Assembly: GCA_963712995.1 (NCBI GenBank)
Contig: CAVQKH010000037.1
Span: 1-64,000 of the forward strand
Origin: GCA-003244245 sp963712995
GTDB lineage: Bacteria; Actinomycetota; Actinomycetes; Mycobacteriales; Pseudonocardiaceae
Direction: 5' to 3'
DNA: 64,000 bases
Below are positions 33,861 to 43,567 of the stretch, one piece after another. The stretch's first letter is position 1. Every line of letters starts with the position of its first letter. The notes under the pieces are model-generated. The model saw only the letters and a list, made by a program, of their open reading frames with translations, did not search any database and was not told the origin of the DNA. Made by a program: the position numbers and the translations under genes.

Positions 33861-34293
33861 CGCAACCCCCTGCTCAGCACCACTGCCCCGGTCGAGACTC
33901 CACCGCCGTTCTGAGGGATCGGGCGGACCCTCCGACCGTGATAGCTCACCGTAACGGCAGCTCTACTACGGCCGATAGTTCTATTGTGGGGGGCAGCGGC
34001 TGGTGACATGGGGGCTAGGCGATGACGGAGACACTCGGTGAGAGGCCGGCATCCGAGTCCTCCGCGTCGGGATCTAAGGTCCTGTACCTCGTGCGGTCGG
34101 CGGCCACCGGCATATTGTTCGATCGGCTCCGGCACGCGCGTAGTAGGTGGATGGGCAATGGTCGAGATCGATTTCATTCGCATGTACGGGCCGTTGACGG
34201 TCCACCAGCCGCCCCTGCGGGCCGGATAGACGTTCGGAGACCGGAGGCAGGCATGTCGCGATGGCGAAGGCTTTATGCAGGGGGGACGAGACG
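33861..34293. other. Intergenic, no supported gene
   Basis: About 430 bases. The frames on both strands (for example 34022-34297 plus) lack conserved features. The promoter of the beta-helix lipoprotein gene should lie near 34150-34290. Confidence 0.35.
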
Positions 34294-35484
34294 ATGAATG
34301 GCGTCATAGTTCGCGTGCTGTTTGCCACGGTGGTCGGGCTGGTGTTGATCGTCAGCGGTTGTACGGCGGCCCAGTCCCCAGGGCCCCCGCCTCCCGGCGC
34401 GCCGCCTCCCTCCAACCAGGCTGGTCCGCTGCCGGCAGCCTGCGCCGACCGGATCACCGAGCCCCAGCAGGCGAAGGCGGCCGTGGCGCAGGCCCAGCCC
34501 GGCAGCATCGTGTGCTTGAGCGGCGATGGTCTCACCGACACCGAGCTGGAGGTGACGACCTCGGGAACCCCTCAGCAGCCGATCACGATCCTCGCCGATG
34601 GCGCGACCTTGCGAAGCATGAACGTCAAGGGCGACTACGTCGTCATCCAGGGTCTGACGCTGCGAGATGGGAATGGCCTGACGATGACGGGTCGCGGACT
34701 CATCGCCCGCAACAATGTGATCTACAACGCCGCCGAGAACGGCCTGCTCTGCTTCCGTTGTGTTGACACTCTCCTGGAGTCGAACACCGTGCAGCGTGCT
34801 GACGGGACCGGTATCTGGTTAAGCGGCGAGCGGATCACAGTCCGGAACAATACGGTGAGTGAGTCGGTAGCGCGCACCCAGAACGACGCTGACGGCATCC
34901 GGTTCTTCGGAAACGGTCACCGGTTGATCGGGAATACGATCAAGGACATCAAGGCGTCCGGCTACCAAGATGAGGGTCCGCACACCGATTGTTTCCAGAC
35001 CTACGACAGTGCTGACACCCCAGCTACCTATGACGTCGTCATCGCCAACAATGTCTGCCAGAACGTCGACGTCCAGTGTCTGATCGCCACCATCGATGAC
35101 CGCCGCGCCGCTATCGCCCCGGCGGGACAGACCGCGATCATCTTCGAGGGCAACACCTGCGCGGTCAACGGTTCCCAGGCGGTCTTGTTACGGAACTTCC
35201 CGCAGGTCGTCGTGCGTGGCAACCGCTTCTCCGGTCGAGCCGACCGCGCGGTGCAACTCACCGGGGAATCAACCGACGTTTCGGTGATCGACAACACCAT
35301 GACGGGCCGGATGCGCCCCTTCGAGATCGACCGGCAGTCCGCGCCGGGGTTCCAGGAATCCGGCAACAGCTCCAGCTTTCCCGAAGGCTCTTCGAACGGA
35401 CCCCAGGACGGCGAACGCTCCGGGCCGGGCGAGCGTCGCGGTGACCCCGACCATCACCACGGGCGCGACGAGTACGGCCGCTGA
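34294..35484 (+). CDS. Secreted parallel beta-helix lipoprotein
   Basis: A 396-residue protein. The signal peptide ends in a lipobox (LIVSGC, Cys about residue 23) and is followed by a Pro-rich linker. The body is a right-handed parallel beta-helix with repeated asparagine-ladder turns: LIARNNVIYNAAENGL, LLESNTVQRADGTGI, ITVRNNTVSESVA and VVIANNVCQNVD. The family includes pectate-lyase-like and other carbohydrate-active proteins, but no catalytic residues can be named. Four or more cysteines may form disulfides. The C-terminus is Gly/Ser/His-rich (HHHGRDEYGR). Likely attached to the outer face of the membrane and acting on a polysaccharide. Confidence 0.75.
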   Translation: MNGVIVRVLFATVVGLVLIVSGCTAAQSPGPPPPGAPPPSNQAGPLPAACADRITEPQQAKAAVAQAQPGSIVCLSGDGLTDTELEVTTSGTPQQPITILADGATLRSMNVKGDYVVIQGLTLRDGNGLTMTGRGLIARNNVIYNAAENGLLCFRCVDTLLESNTVQRADGTGIWLSGERITVRNNTVSESVARTQNDADGIRFFGNGHRLIGNTIKDIKASGYQDEGPHTDCFQTYDSADTPATYDVVIANNVCQNVDVQCLIATIDDRRAAIAPAGQTAIIFEGNTCAVNGSQAVLLRNFPQVVVRGNRFSGRADRAVQLTGESTDVSVIDNTMTGRMRPFEIDRQSAPGFQESGNSSSFPEGSSNGPQDGERSGPGERRGDPDHHHGRDEYGR

Positions 35485-35511
35485 TCATCCGTATCAAGAC
35501 GAGGGCGATCG

Positions 35512-35871
35512 TCATTGGTTTTGGCGCTCTCCCAGCGCACGGCGCAGGATGGTCGACTCGTGGTCTGAGGCCGATCTCGCGAAGTGCAGCAGCACCCCGT
35601 CGGGGTCGCCGGTGGAGGCGAGCAGGTCACGCAGGACGCGCGCCGCGGCCTCCTGCCGTGCCTCGGTCGGCCGGTACCGGTAGGCGCGACCGGATCGTTC
35701 CCGCTGTACCCAGCCCTTGCGGTGCAGGTTGTCCAGCACCGTCATGACGGTGGTGTAGGCCAGCGCACGCGAGCGGTTGATCTCCGCCAGGACGTCACGG
35801 ACCGTGAGCGGACTCTGGGCCTGCCACAGCACGCCCATCACCGCCTTTTCCAGTTCTCCTAATCCCTGCAT
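35512..35871 (-). CDS. BlaI/MecI-family repressor, second
   Basis: A 119-residue BlaI-type winged-helix regulator: LGELEKAVMGVLWQAQSPLTV, then ALAYTTVMTVLDNLHRKGWV and the wing RERSGRAYRYRP, and a C-terminal dimerisation helix (VLLHFARSASDHES). Start ATG 35871 follows GGAGGG. No M56 peptidase gene is adjacent, so its inducer peptidase may be that at 31983-32984 or elsewhere. It is transcribed away from the beta-helix gene. Confidence 0.8.
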   Translation of the reverse strand: MQGLGELEKAVMGVLWQAQSPLTVRDVLAEINRSRALAYTTVMTVLDNLHRKGWVQRERSGRAYRYRPTEARQEAAARVLRDLLASTGDPDGVLLHFARSASDHESTILRRALGERQNQ

Positions 35872-35941
35872 GACACGCCCTCCGAGACCAAGGGTACGGC
35901 CACGCAGCGTGATGAGGTAGGGGCGATCTGCTATCCGAGCG

Positions 35942-37090
35942 TCATGGGTTCCTGCGCGCTGGCGTGGTGACGAACAGCGGTAGTGAGCGGCGCAGCAGGC
36001 TGCGCCGGGCCATCGGGAGTGCACTGGCGATGCGGGCCAGCTCGACGGCCGACGCAGCGGTGGGCGCGGCGGCGACGACCGGGATGCCGCGGTCGCCTGC
36101 GTCGCGTAGCTCGATGTCGAGCGGGATCTGGCCGAGTAACGGTGCGCCGGTCTGCTCGGCCAGCGTGGCACCGCCGCCGGAGCCGAACAGTGCGGTGGCG
36201 CTCCCGCAGCCGGCGCACAGTGCGGCAGTCATGTTCTCCACGACGCCGGCTACCGGCATGCCGGCCTCCCGGGCCATCCTGGTCACTCGGGAGGCGACGG
36301 TGCGGGCGGCCCGCTGCGGGGTGGTGACGGCGAGCAGCGCGGCGTCGGGCACCAGTTCGAGCAGTGACAGGGTGATGTCGCCGGTGCCGGGCGGTAGGTC
36401 GAGCAGTAGCACGTCCAGCTCGCCCCAGTAGACGTCGGACAGGAATTGCTGGAGGGCCTTGTGCAGCATCGGGCCGCGCCAGACCACGGGTTGGTCCTCG
36501 GAGACGAAAAAACCGGTGGACATCAGCGCGACGCCGTGCGCGCGGACCGGCAGCATGAGACCGCCCAAGGCCAACGGGTTGTGCCGCGCCCCGAACAGCT
36601 GTGGCACCGAGTAGCCCCACACGTCGGCGTCCAGCACGCCGACCCGCTGGCCCGCCGCGGCCAGCGCGACGGCCAGGTTCGCGGTGACGGTGGATTTGCC
36701 GACGCCGCCCTTGCCGCTGGCCACTGCATAGATCCGCGGGGTGGCCGTGACCGGGCGGGTGCCGGACCGCAGCTTGTCCACCAACTCAACACGGGCTCGT
36801 GCTCCGAGGCCGCTGAACTCGACCTCGACCCGGCGCACACCGTGCACACCGGATGCCGCGGCGCTCACCGTGTGACGCAGCAGCTCAGCTGACGGGTGAT
36901 CGCGGACGACCAGCGCAACCGCCACTCGCACCCGGCCGCCGGCTCCTGCGGAGATCTCGCCCAGCAGGCCCAGCTCGGCCAACGGCCGGCCGATCTCGGG
37001 TTCGACGACGGCGCCTGCTGCGGCGCGAACCTGGTCCACGTCGATGCCGCCGCGCCTGGCTAGCCATGATCCGTTCGTGAGAGCGCTCAT
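35942..37090 (-). CDS. mrp: Mrp/ApbC-type iron-sulfur carrier ATPase
   Basis: A 382-residue protein. An N-terminal DUF59-like domain (VRAAAGAVVEPEIGRPLAELG and GVHGVRRVEVEF) is followed by a deviant Walker A P-loop ASGKGGVGKST (about residues 125-135), the Mrp-typical GVLDADVWGYSVP, LPPGTGDITLSL, and a CAGCG pair near residue 293 that binds the transferred cluster. It assembles and delivers 4Fe-4S clusters. The ATG overlaps the stop of the molybdopterin oxidoreductase gene (ATGA), so it probably serves that enzyme and its ferredoxin partner with their five clusters. Confidence 0.9.
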   Translation of the reverse strand: MSALTNGSWLARRGGIDVDQVRAAAGAVVEPEIGRPLAELGLLGEISAGAGGRVRVAVALVVRDHPSAELLRHTVSAAASGVHGVRRVEVEFSGLGARARVELVDKLRSGTRPVTATPRIYAVASGKGGVGKSTVTANLAVALAAAGQRVGVLDADVWGYSVPQLFGARHNPLALGGLMLPVRAHGVALMSTGFFVSEDQPVVWRGPMLHKALQQFLSDVYWGELDVLLLDLPPGTGDITLSLLELVPDAALLAVTTPQRAARTVASRVTRMAREAGMPVAGVVENMTAALCAGCGSATALFGSGGGATLAEQTGAPLLGQIPLDIELRDAGDRGIPVVAAAPTAASAVELARIASALPMARRSLLRRSLPLFVTTPARRNP

Positions 37091-39909
37091 TGCGGCATCC
37101 GGAACGCGCGGCGGGTTGGCTTGACCGGGCGCATCAGGAACTCCGGACGTCGCTGCCCGCCCGGCCCGACGGTGGCGCGGGCCTTGGCCAGCCATTCCCG
37201 GTAGACCTCGGTGGAGCGGCGGGCATCGACGTAGACGTCGCCGTATCGGTCGCCCGGGTGCGCCGGCTCCATCCGCACTTTCTGTAGCCAGCAGTGCATC
37301 CCCGACCACGGGTCGGGCTGCACGCCGAAGGCGAGGTTCTGGTGTACGCCGGGGTCGGTCCACCAGATCCGGGAGCTGTCCGGGTCGTCGGAGTGGAACG
37401 GGGCGACGCCGCTGCGGTAGCGCAGGAGCCAGGAGTCCTCGCCGTCGGGGTGGGTGATGTCCACCAGCCCGGATACCCACCGGCTGCCCTCGTTCTCGTG
37501 CAGCCGCCAGCGCCCCATGTGGTGCGACAGCGCGCACACTCCGGGCCGGATTCCCTCGGTGATCCAGACGCGGGCGACCAGGTGACCGATCGAGGTGGTC
37601 AGCCGCACCAGGTCGTCGGTGCGTACCCCATGCCGGGCGGCGTCGCGGGAGTGCAGCCACAGCGGGTGGGAGTTGGAGATCTCGTTGAGGTATTTGGCGT
37701 TCCCGGAGCGGGTGTGGATCAGCGTCGGCAGCCGGAACGTCGGCATCAAAACCAGCTCACCGGCGTCGAGATCGATCTCGCCCCGGGCCACGTGGGAGCG
37801 GATGTAGCCGGGGGTGGCGTGTTGCTCCCAGCCCCAGTCCCGCATCGCCGTGGAGTACACCTCCAGCTTGCGAGACGGGGTGAGCCAGCCGGCGCTGACC
37901 GTCCCGTCGTCGTGGCGCAGCCCGACCGCGCCGGCTTCGCCGATCAGTGGCGGGGCCGAATCCAGCGTGACTGGTTTGCGTAACACATCTTGTTCATCCG
38001 GTTCTGCGCCGTCGAGTTCGGTTGGGGTCAATACCCGTTCATCGGCCCGGTAGACGTCGGTGCCGACCTCGACTACGCCGTATTTGCGCATGTACTGCAA
38101 CGGGGTCAAGCCCTGCGCGGCGGCCTTGTCCGGCAAGCCGGGAACCTGGTTTTCGAACACCCAGCGGTAGTACTCGTCGACGGTGATCTTCTCTCCGGGC
38201 CGGTAGGGGGACTCGAAGTAGCGCCGGATGCCCAGCGAGCCGTCGGGGTCGATCCGCCAGGACAGCTCGAACCAGAACTCGTTCTCCTCCCACACCTCGC
38301 CGGGGTTGGCGTCGCGGGTGTCGGTGAATTGCTGGCCGAGCTTTTCCATCGCCACCCGGCGCACCGGCTGGCGAAAGCCCAGCCACTTGCCGGCGTGGGT
38401 TTCGTAGGAGTGGGTGTCGTGCCGCTCGGCGGAGTGCCCCATGGGTAGCACGTAGTCGGCGAACTCCGCGGTCTCCGACCAGTTCGGGGTCAGCGCGACG
38501 TGCAGGCCCACCTTGTCCTCATCGGAGAGTGCTTTCATCCAGGAGAAACCGTCCGGGCAGGTCCAGATCGGGTTCCACACCCGGGAGAAGTACACCGACA
38601 ACCTGCCGCGGCCCTCGGCCAGGAAATGCGGCAACAGGAGGGACATCTCGTTGGTGGACAGCGGGTACTCCGGCGGCCAGATCAGTTCGTTCCAGTGGTC
38701 GTGCGCCGGGGGCATGTTCGGGCCGTGCGGGATGAACTTGTTCCACCCGTTGGGGCTGGTACCGCCGACGGTGCCGATCGAGCCGGTCAGCGCCAGGACG
38801 AACCACAACGACCGCGCCACCTGCCAGCCGCCGTAGTTGCCGGCGCACGCCGAGCGCCAGACGTGCGCGGCCAGCCGGCCGTCACACTGCGCGACCAGCC
38901 TCGCCAGCTCCGCCAGCTTGGCCGCCGGGACCTGCGCCTCCTCGGCGGCGAAGTCGAAGGTGTAGCCGGCGTAGTCGGCTTCCAACCGGTCCAGGAACTC
39001 CTCGAATGTGGGCTCGGCGTCGGGGTGACGCTCGGTGAGGTAGGTCTGCCAGTTGAACCAGCGGCGCAGGTAGGGCTCGTCGATCTGCCGGGTGCGCAGC
39101 AAGTGGGAGGCGATGGAGAGCAGGATCGCCGCCTCGCTGCCCGGCCACACCGCCAGCCACAGGTCGGCGTGGCTGGCGGTGTTGGACATCCGCGGGTCGA
39201 TGACCACCAGCTTGGCCCCGGACTGCTTGCCCTCCATGATCCGCTGGGCGTGCGGGTTGAAGTAGTGCCCGGTCTCCAGGTGCGAGGACAGCAGCAGGAT
39301 CACCCGGGCGTTGGCGTGGTCCGGGGAGGGCCGGTCGTAGCCGCCCCACAAGGTCTGACCCAGCCGGGCGCCCGAGGAGCAGATGTTGGTGTGGCTGTTG
39401 TGCCCGTCGACCCCCCACGCCTGCAGGAACCGCTCGGCGAAGCCGTCCTCCCCGGGGCGCCCGACATGGTACATCACCTCCTCGTGGCGGCCCTCGGCGA
39501 TGGATGCCCGGATGCGGGCGGCGATGTCGTCCAGTGCGGTGTCCCAGCTGACCCGCGCCCAACCGCCGCCACCGCGTTCGCCGGTGCGTTTGAGGGGATG
39601 CAGGATGCGTTCGGGGTCGTTGAGCTGGTTGACAGTGGCCGGGCCCTTGGCGCAGTTGCGGCCCCGCGAGCCCGGATGCGCCGGGTTGCCCTCCAATTTT
39701 TTGATCGACAGATCGTCCTTGTCGACATAGGCCAGTAGCCCGCAGGCCGACTCGCAGTTGAAGCAGGTGGTCGGCACCAGCATGTAGTGATGGGGCACCT
39801 TGCGCGGATGCGCTTTCGCGTCGTACTCGACATGGTCGTCCCACTGCTCGGGCGGCGGGTAGTTACGCAAGTGCTCATGGGTCCGTGCCCCCGGCAGCAC
39901 CTCGGTCAT
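37087..39909 (-). CDS. Molybdopterin oxidoreductase catalytic subunit
   Basis: A 940-residue complex iron-sulfur molybdoenzyme. The N-terminal 4Fe-4S motif is CFNCESAC followed by Cys in RNCAKG (C49, C52, C56, C86). NICSSGARLG near residue 177 holds a Cys that may ligate Mo, placing it with the PsrA/PhsA/formate dehydrogenase types rather than Asp/Ser types. Standard pterin-binding segments follow to a C-terminal SGNAKYLNEIS region. There is no twin-arginine or other signal peptide, so the active site should face the cytoplasm. GAGGAGG precedes ATG 39909. The genetic partner is a ferredoxin-NrfD fusion. The substrate is not determined; sulfur compounds are suggested by context. Confidence 0.85.
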   Translation of the reverse strand: MTEVLPGARTHEHLRNYPPPEQWDDHVEYDAKAHPRKVPHHYMLVPTTCFNCESACGLLAYVDKDDLSIKKLEGNPAHPGSRGRNCAKGPATVNQLNDPERILHPLKRTGERGGGGWARVSWDTALDDIAARIRASIAEGRHEEVMYHVGRPGEDGFAERFLQAWGVDGHNSHTNICSSGARLGQTLWGGYDRPSPDHANARVILLLSSHLETGHYFNPHAQRIMEGKQSGAKLVVIDPRMSNTASHADLWLAVWPGSEAAILLSIASHLLRTRQIDEPYLRRWFNWQTYLTERHPDAEPTFEEFLDRLEADYAGYTFDFAAEEAQVPAAKLAELARLVAQCDGRLAAHVWRSACAGNYGGWQVARSLWFVLALTGSIGTVGGTSPNGWNKFIPHGPNMPPAHDHWNELIWPPEYPLSTNEMSLLLPHFLAEGRGRLSVYFSRVWNPIWTCPDGFSWMKALSDEDKVGLHVALTPNWSETAEFADYVLPMGHSAERHDTHSYETHAGKWLGFRQPVRRVAMEKLGQQFTDTRDANPGEVWEENEFWFELSWRIDPDGSLGIRRYFESPYRPGEKITVDEYYRWVFENQVPGLPDKAAAQGLTPLQYMRKYGVVEVGTDVYRADERVLTPTELDGAEPDEQDVLRKPVTLDSAPPLIGEAGAVGLRHDDGTVSAGWLTPSRKLEVYSTAMRDWGWEQHATPGYIRSHVARGEIDLDAGELVLMPTFRLPTLIHTRSGNAKYLNEISNSHPLWLHSRDAARHGVRTDDLVRLTTSIGHLVARVWITEGIRPGVCALSHHMGRWRLHENEGSRWVSGLVDITHPDGEDSWLLRYRSGVAPFHSDDPDSSRIWWTDPGVHQNLAFGVQPDPWSGMHCWLQKVRMEPAHPGDRYGDVYVDARRSTEVYREWLAKARATVGPGGQRRPEFLMRPVKPTRRAFRMPQ

Positions 39910-39962
39910 CTGACCTCCTCTCCGCCGGCTTTCAGCCCCCTGAACAAGGAGGGCTGTTCGCC

Positions 39963-41504
39963 TTAAGACAGCGGGATATCTTGGGCGGCGCGGACGAAGA
40001 CGCTCTCGTAGGCCAGCAGCGCGGCTTGCACGAGCACACCACCGGCGACGGCAGCAGCCGGCGGTCCGGCCCAGCCGAGGGCGGCCAGCGCCACGGCGAG
40101 CACCGCCGCCGCGATCCCACCGCCCCAGAACGTCGTGGCATAACGGCCGTAGAGCGCCAGGTGCGCCGCCGCCGCGGCGTTCGCGCTCGGGTGCCGCCCG
40201 AGGTAGTCGAACAGCACCATCACGACATGCACCGCGGTGGCCAGGGTCAGTGCTCCTAGCAGCAGCGTTGCGCCAGGACCAGTCAGTCCGGACACGGACC
40301 CCGCGATCACCATGGCGCCGCCGCCGACCATGACCGCCTGTATCACCAGGTGCCAGAACAGCAGCGGGGACTGCCACAGGTCGCGGCCCTCGGCCTGCCC
40401 GAACAGGAACGCGGTGTAGCCGGTGGTCATCACTGCGGCCAGCAACGTCGGCACCGCCAGACCGAACAGGATCGACCCGGTCGTCGCCACGGACAGCACC
40501 CCGACCGCGCCGAGGATGCCGACCAGCAGCCACAGTGCGAACAACCCCGCACCGGCGCTCAGCGCGACCGACCCCCAGAACAGCCACGACCGCGGATTGG
40601 GTTTGGCGAAGATGAACCAGAACCGTTCCGGACGCTTGAGGTCCCAGACCAGCAGCGCCCCGGTGATCCCGACCCCGGCCACCCCGATCGCCGGTGCTAC
40701 CACGCTGCCCAGCACGCCCAGCTCGATCCCGAGCAGCTGGGCCAGCGCCGCCAGCAGCATCGCACCCGCCGCGACGGCCTTGGTCCACAGATAGGTGATG
40801 ACCCGCCACCCCCACGGTCGGGGATGGGCAGTGTTCAGCGTCGTGCGGGCGCGGGTGATCGGATCGCTGGGCAGGTCGGCGGCAACCGCCGCCCGGTGCG
40901 CATCGGGCGCGGAGTACAGGTAGCCGCCGTTGGCGGGTGCGGCCAGCGGGTCGAGCACCGCCCGGTCGGCGCCGAGATAGAACACGTTGGGCCCGGTGTG
41001 CTGCTCCGGCGCCCGCACCGCCACCGGGTTGGTGGTGATCAGCTGGGAGATACCGCTGTCGGGGTCGTCCAGATCGCCGACCCAGATCGAGTGGGTCGGG
41101 CACACCACGACACACGCGGGTTCTAGATTCTCGTCGATGCGGTGCGCGCAGAAGTTGCACTTGGCCGCGGTGTGGGTGTCCTCGTCGAGGTAGATCGCGT
41201 CGTACGGGCAGCCCTGCAGGCAACTCTTGCAGCCGATGCAGCGCTCGGAGTCGAAATCGACGATGCCGTCGTCGCGGGTGAACAACGCCTTGGTCGGGCA
41301 GATCTTCACGCAGGGCGCGTCGGTGCAATGGTTGCAGCGCAGCACCCCGAAATCCCGCGTGGAGTTCGGGAACTGGCCGGAGTCGACGTACTTCACCCAG
41401 GTCCGGAACTGGCCCACCGGCACGTCGTGCTCGGTCTTGCACGCGACCGTGCACGCGTGGCACCCGATGCAGGTTCGCTGGTCGATAGCGAAGCCGTACC
41501 GCAT
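39963..41504 (-). CDS. Ferredoxin-NrfD fusion subunit
   Basis: A 513-residue protein joining what are usually two subunits. Residues 1-150 are a four-cluster ferredoxin (PsrB/PhsB type) with C12-C15-C18-C22, C57-C60-C65-C69, C89-C92-C95-C99 and C116-C119-C131-C135. A linker (to about 220) is followed by an NrfD/PsrC-type membrane domain with eight to ten segments, containing WDLKRPERFWFIFAKPNPRSW. The fusion anchors the soluble molybdoenzyme to the membrane and passes electrons to or from quinone. The domain order and the absence of an export signal put the clusters on the cytoplasmic side. Confidence 0.9.
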   Translation of the reverse strand: MRYGFAIDQRTCIGCHACTVACKTEHDVPVGQFRTWVKYVDSGQFPNSTRDFGVLRCNHCTDAPCVKICPTKALFTRDDGIVDFDSERCIGCKSCLQGCPYDAIYLDEDTHTAAKCNFCAHRIDENLEPACVVVCPTHSIWVGDLDDPDSGISQLITTNPVAVRAPEQHTGPNVFYLGADRAVLDPLAAPANGGYLYSAPDAHRAAVAADLPSDPITRARTTLNTAHPRPWGWRVITYLWTKAVAAGAMLLAALAQLLGIELGVLGSVVAPAIGVAGVGITGALLVWDLKRPERFWFIFAKPNPRSWLFWGSVALSAGAGLFALWLLVGILGAVGVLSVATTGSILFGLAVPTLLAAVMTTGYTAFLFGQAEGRDLWQSPLLFWHLVIQAVMVGGGAMVIAGSVSGLTGPGATLLLGALTLATAVHVVMVLFDYLGRHPSANAAAAAHLALYGRYATTFWGGGIAAAVLAVALAALGWAGPPAAAVAGGVLVQAALLAYESVFVRAAQDIPLS

Positions 41505-41689
41505 GACACGACGCTAACTACCAGCGCGGGTCCCGCGCGCTGTCGTCGGATGTTGTACGCCCAAAGTCGCTCTTTGGCCCAGGCTGTCAGGGTGCCTCCT
41601 ATCCTGCGGTGCAGTGGTGGTGACCCTCGCGCGTCCGCCGGTGCCCGGCCCGGGCGGCGCATCCTGGACACCACGAGGAGGAGGTGCTC

Positions 41690-42079
41690 ATGGGCTGCGA
41701 GCAGGAGCGGGCCCGGCAGGACGCTACCGGCGGTGCGACGGAGGAGTTCGAGCCGGACTACCGCTTCACGCTGGCCAACGAGCGAACCTTCCTGGCCTGG
41801 CTGCGCACGGCGCTGGCGCTGCTGGCCGCGGCCGTCGCCGTGGTGCAGCTGGTGCCTGACTTCGGCTTCCCGGGTGCCCGGCACATCGCAGGTGGCCTGC
41901 TGGCGGCGATGGCCATGCTGACCGCAGGCGCTGGACTGCGCCGATGGGAGCGTGTCGACCACGCCATCCGTCGGGGTCTGCCGCTACCACGCCTCCGGAC
42001 ACCCCGGATGCTCGCCGCCGGACTGGTGCTCATCGCGGTGTTCGGCGTGGTCCTGATGATCACCAAGGCGGTACGGTGA
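41690..42079 (+). CDS. DUF202 family membrane protein, first
   Basis: A 129-residue DUF202/YidH-type protein: ERTFLAWLRTALALLAAAVAV is the diagnostic first helix, with two more segments behind. The ATG at 41690 follows GGAGGAGG. It is divergent from the ferredoxin-NrfD gene across 185 bases and overlaps the next DUF202 gene (GTGA). Function of DUF202 is unknown. Confidence 0.8.
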   Translation: MGCEQERARQDATGGATEEFEPDYRFTLANERTFLAWLRTALALLAAAVAVVQLVPDFGFPGARHIAGGLLAAMAMLTAGAGLRRWERVDHAIRRGLPLPRLRTPRMLAAGLVLIAVFGVVLMITKAVR

Positions 42080-42417
42080 ATCCGGGAGGTACCTCCAGCG
42101 CCCGCCGGCCGGCCGACGACGGGCTGCAGCCGGAACGCACCGCGCTGGCGTGGAGCCGCACCTCCCTGGGGGTGCTCGGCAACGGCGCCCTACTGCTCGT
42201 GCGCGACCTCTACCACTACACCGGGCCGCTGCGCCTGCTTCCGGCCGGGTTGGCTGTCCTGATCGCGGTCGGTACCTACCTCGTGGGTCTGCAGCGCCAA
42301 CGGTTGCTGGGCCGGCGGCCGTTGCCGACCCGGCTCGCGCCCCGTTGGCAGGTCCATCTGATCGGCGCCTCCGTGCTGGTGCTCATCGTGGTCACCGCAC
42401 TCGTGCTGCCGTTGTGA
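42076..42417 (+). CDS. DUF202 family membrane protein, second
   Basis: A 113-residue DUF202 protein: QPERTALAWSRTSLGVLGNGALLLVR is the family start and two further membrane segments follow. GTG 42076 overlaps the upstream gene by four bases. Its last 228 bases lie antisense to the 3' part of the LysR-type frame on the other strand. The clear family match shows that this strand is genuinely coding. Confidence 0.8.
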   Translation: MNPGGTSSARRPADDGLQPERTALAWSRTSLGVLGNGALLLVRDLYHYTGPLRLLPAGLAVLIAVGTYLVGLQRQRLLGRRPLPTRLAPRWQVHLIGASVLVLIVVTALVLPL

Positions 42418-43428
42418 GGCTGCCTCACTCGGCGCCGGCTCCCGGGTGGGCGTCGTCGCTACCGCCAGGACGTCGCGCAGTATCCCGGTCAGGGCCTGGC
42501 CGGCCGGCCACACCGCCCGCAGCGTGCGGGTCAGGTCGACCCCGGCGACCGGGAGGGCGATCAGCCGGTCACCTGCGACCTCACCGGCTACTGTCAACGA
42601 GCTCAGCACCGCCGGACCCACTCCGGCTTCCACCGCCGCCTTGATGGCGGTCGTCGAGGACAGCTCGACCAGCGGGGCCGCGAGGACGCCGTGCCCGTCC
42701 AGCACCGCCTCCAGGGCGTAGCGGGTGCCCGAGCCGCGTTCGCGGGCCACCAGCGGTGTGGCAGCGAGCTCCGCGGCGTCGACAGGCCTGCGTCGCCGCG
42801 CCCACCGGTGCCCGGGCGCCACCACCAGCACCAGCCGGTCGTGACCGACGACCCGGCAGGCCAGCCCGCCCGGCAGCTCCGGCCCCTCGACGAAACCGAT
42901 GTCGGCTCCACCGGAGTGCACCAGGCGCACGACGTCGTCGGAGTTGGCGACCCTCAGCGCGACCACGGTTTTCGGGCGACGTGCCCGCAGGTCGACCAGC
43001 CAGGAGGGCACCAGATACTCGGCGATGGTCAGGCTCGCCGCTATCCGCAGCCGACCCTCGTGCTGGTTGCGCAGCGCGGCGACGCCGGCCTCCAGCTCAG
43101 CCGCAGCGCTGATCACGGGACGGGCCCAGTCCGCAACCATCGCCCCTGCGTGGGTCAGCCTGGACCCAGCGGCCGACCGCTCGATGAGTGGCAACCCGAG
43201 CAGGCTCTCCAGATGCCGGATCCGGGAGCCCGCCGCAGGCTGGGAGATGCCATGCCGGCGGGCCGCCTGCCCCAGACTGCCTAACCGCGCCACGGACAGC
43301 AGCAGGTCCAGAGCACCGATCTCCGGGACCCGCGGCGAGAGTGGCACCGACGTCAGGTCCTCGGCGCCGGTGCCACGGTCCTTGGCTGACGGCTCCACCG
43401 ACGCTCCCCTCTGGCGTGCCCACGTCAT
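42190..43428 (-). CDS. LysR-family regulator with antisense C-terminal extension
   Basis: A 412-codon frame. Residues 40-330 are a normal LysR protein: helix-turn-helix LGSLGQAARRHGISQPAAGS with the recognition helix SRIRHLESLLGLPLIERS, then the periplasmic-binding-like effector domain (IGFVEGPELPGG, ARERGSGTRYALE). Family members end near 300-330 residues. Here no stop occurs, and about 85-110 Gln/His/Pro-rich residues follow that are simply the antisense of the DUF202 gene at 42076-42417. The GTG/ATG start is chosen at 43428. Likely controls the sulfur-redox locus or the MBL gene, from which it is divergent. Confidence 0.75.
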   Translation of the reverse strand: MTWARQRGASVEPSAKDRGTGAEDLTSVPLSPRVPEIGALDLLLSVARLGSLGQAARRHGISQPAAGSRIRHLESLLGLPLIERSAAGSRLTHAGAMVADWARPVISAAAELEAGVAALRNQHEGRLRIAASLTIAEYLVPSWLVDLRARRPKTVVALRVANSDDVVRLVHSGGADIGFVEGPELPGGLACRVVGHDRLVLVVAPGHRWARRRRPVDAAELAATPLVARERGSGTRYALEAVLDGHGVLAAPLVELSSTTAIKAAVEAGVGPAVLSSLTVAGEVAGDRLIALPVAGVDLTRTLRAVWPAGQALTGILRDVLAVATTPTREPAPSEAASQRQHECGDHDEHQHGGADQMDLPTGREPGRQRPPAQQPLALQTHEVGTDRDQDSQPGRKQAQRPGVVVEVAHEQ

Positions 43429-43567
43429 CAAGCATGACGGCGGTGAGCCGGCGCGTCGAGAAGAGGTGTGCGGGGCAAACCAGATCCGATCGTGGGCCAG
43501 CGGCTCCTCATCCGCCCACCGAAGCGCTCCATTCCAGACAGCGGGCTATACGTGGGAGGCTGCGCGC

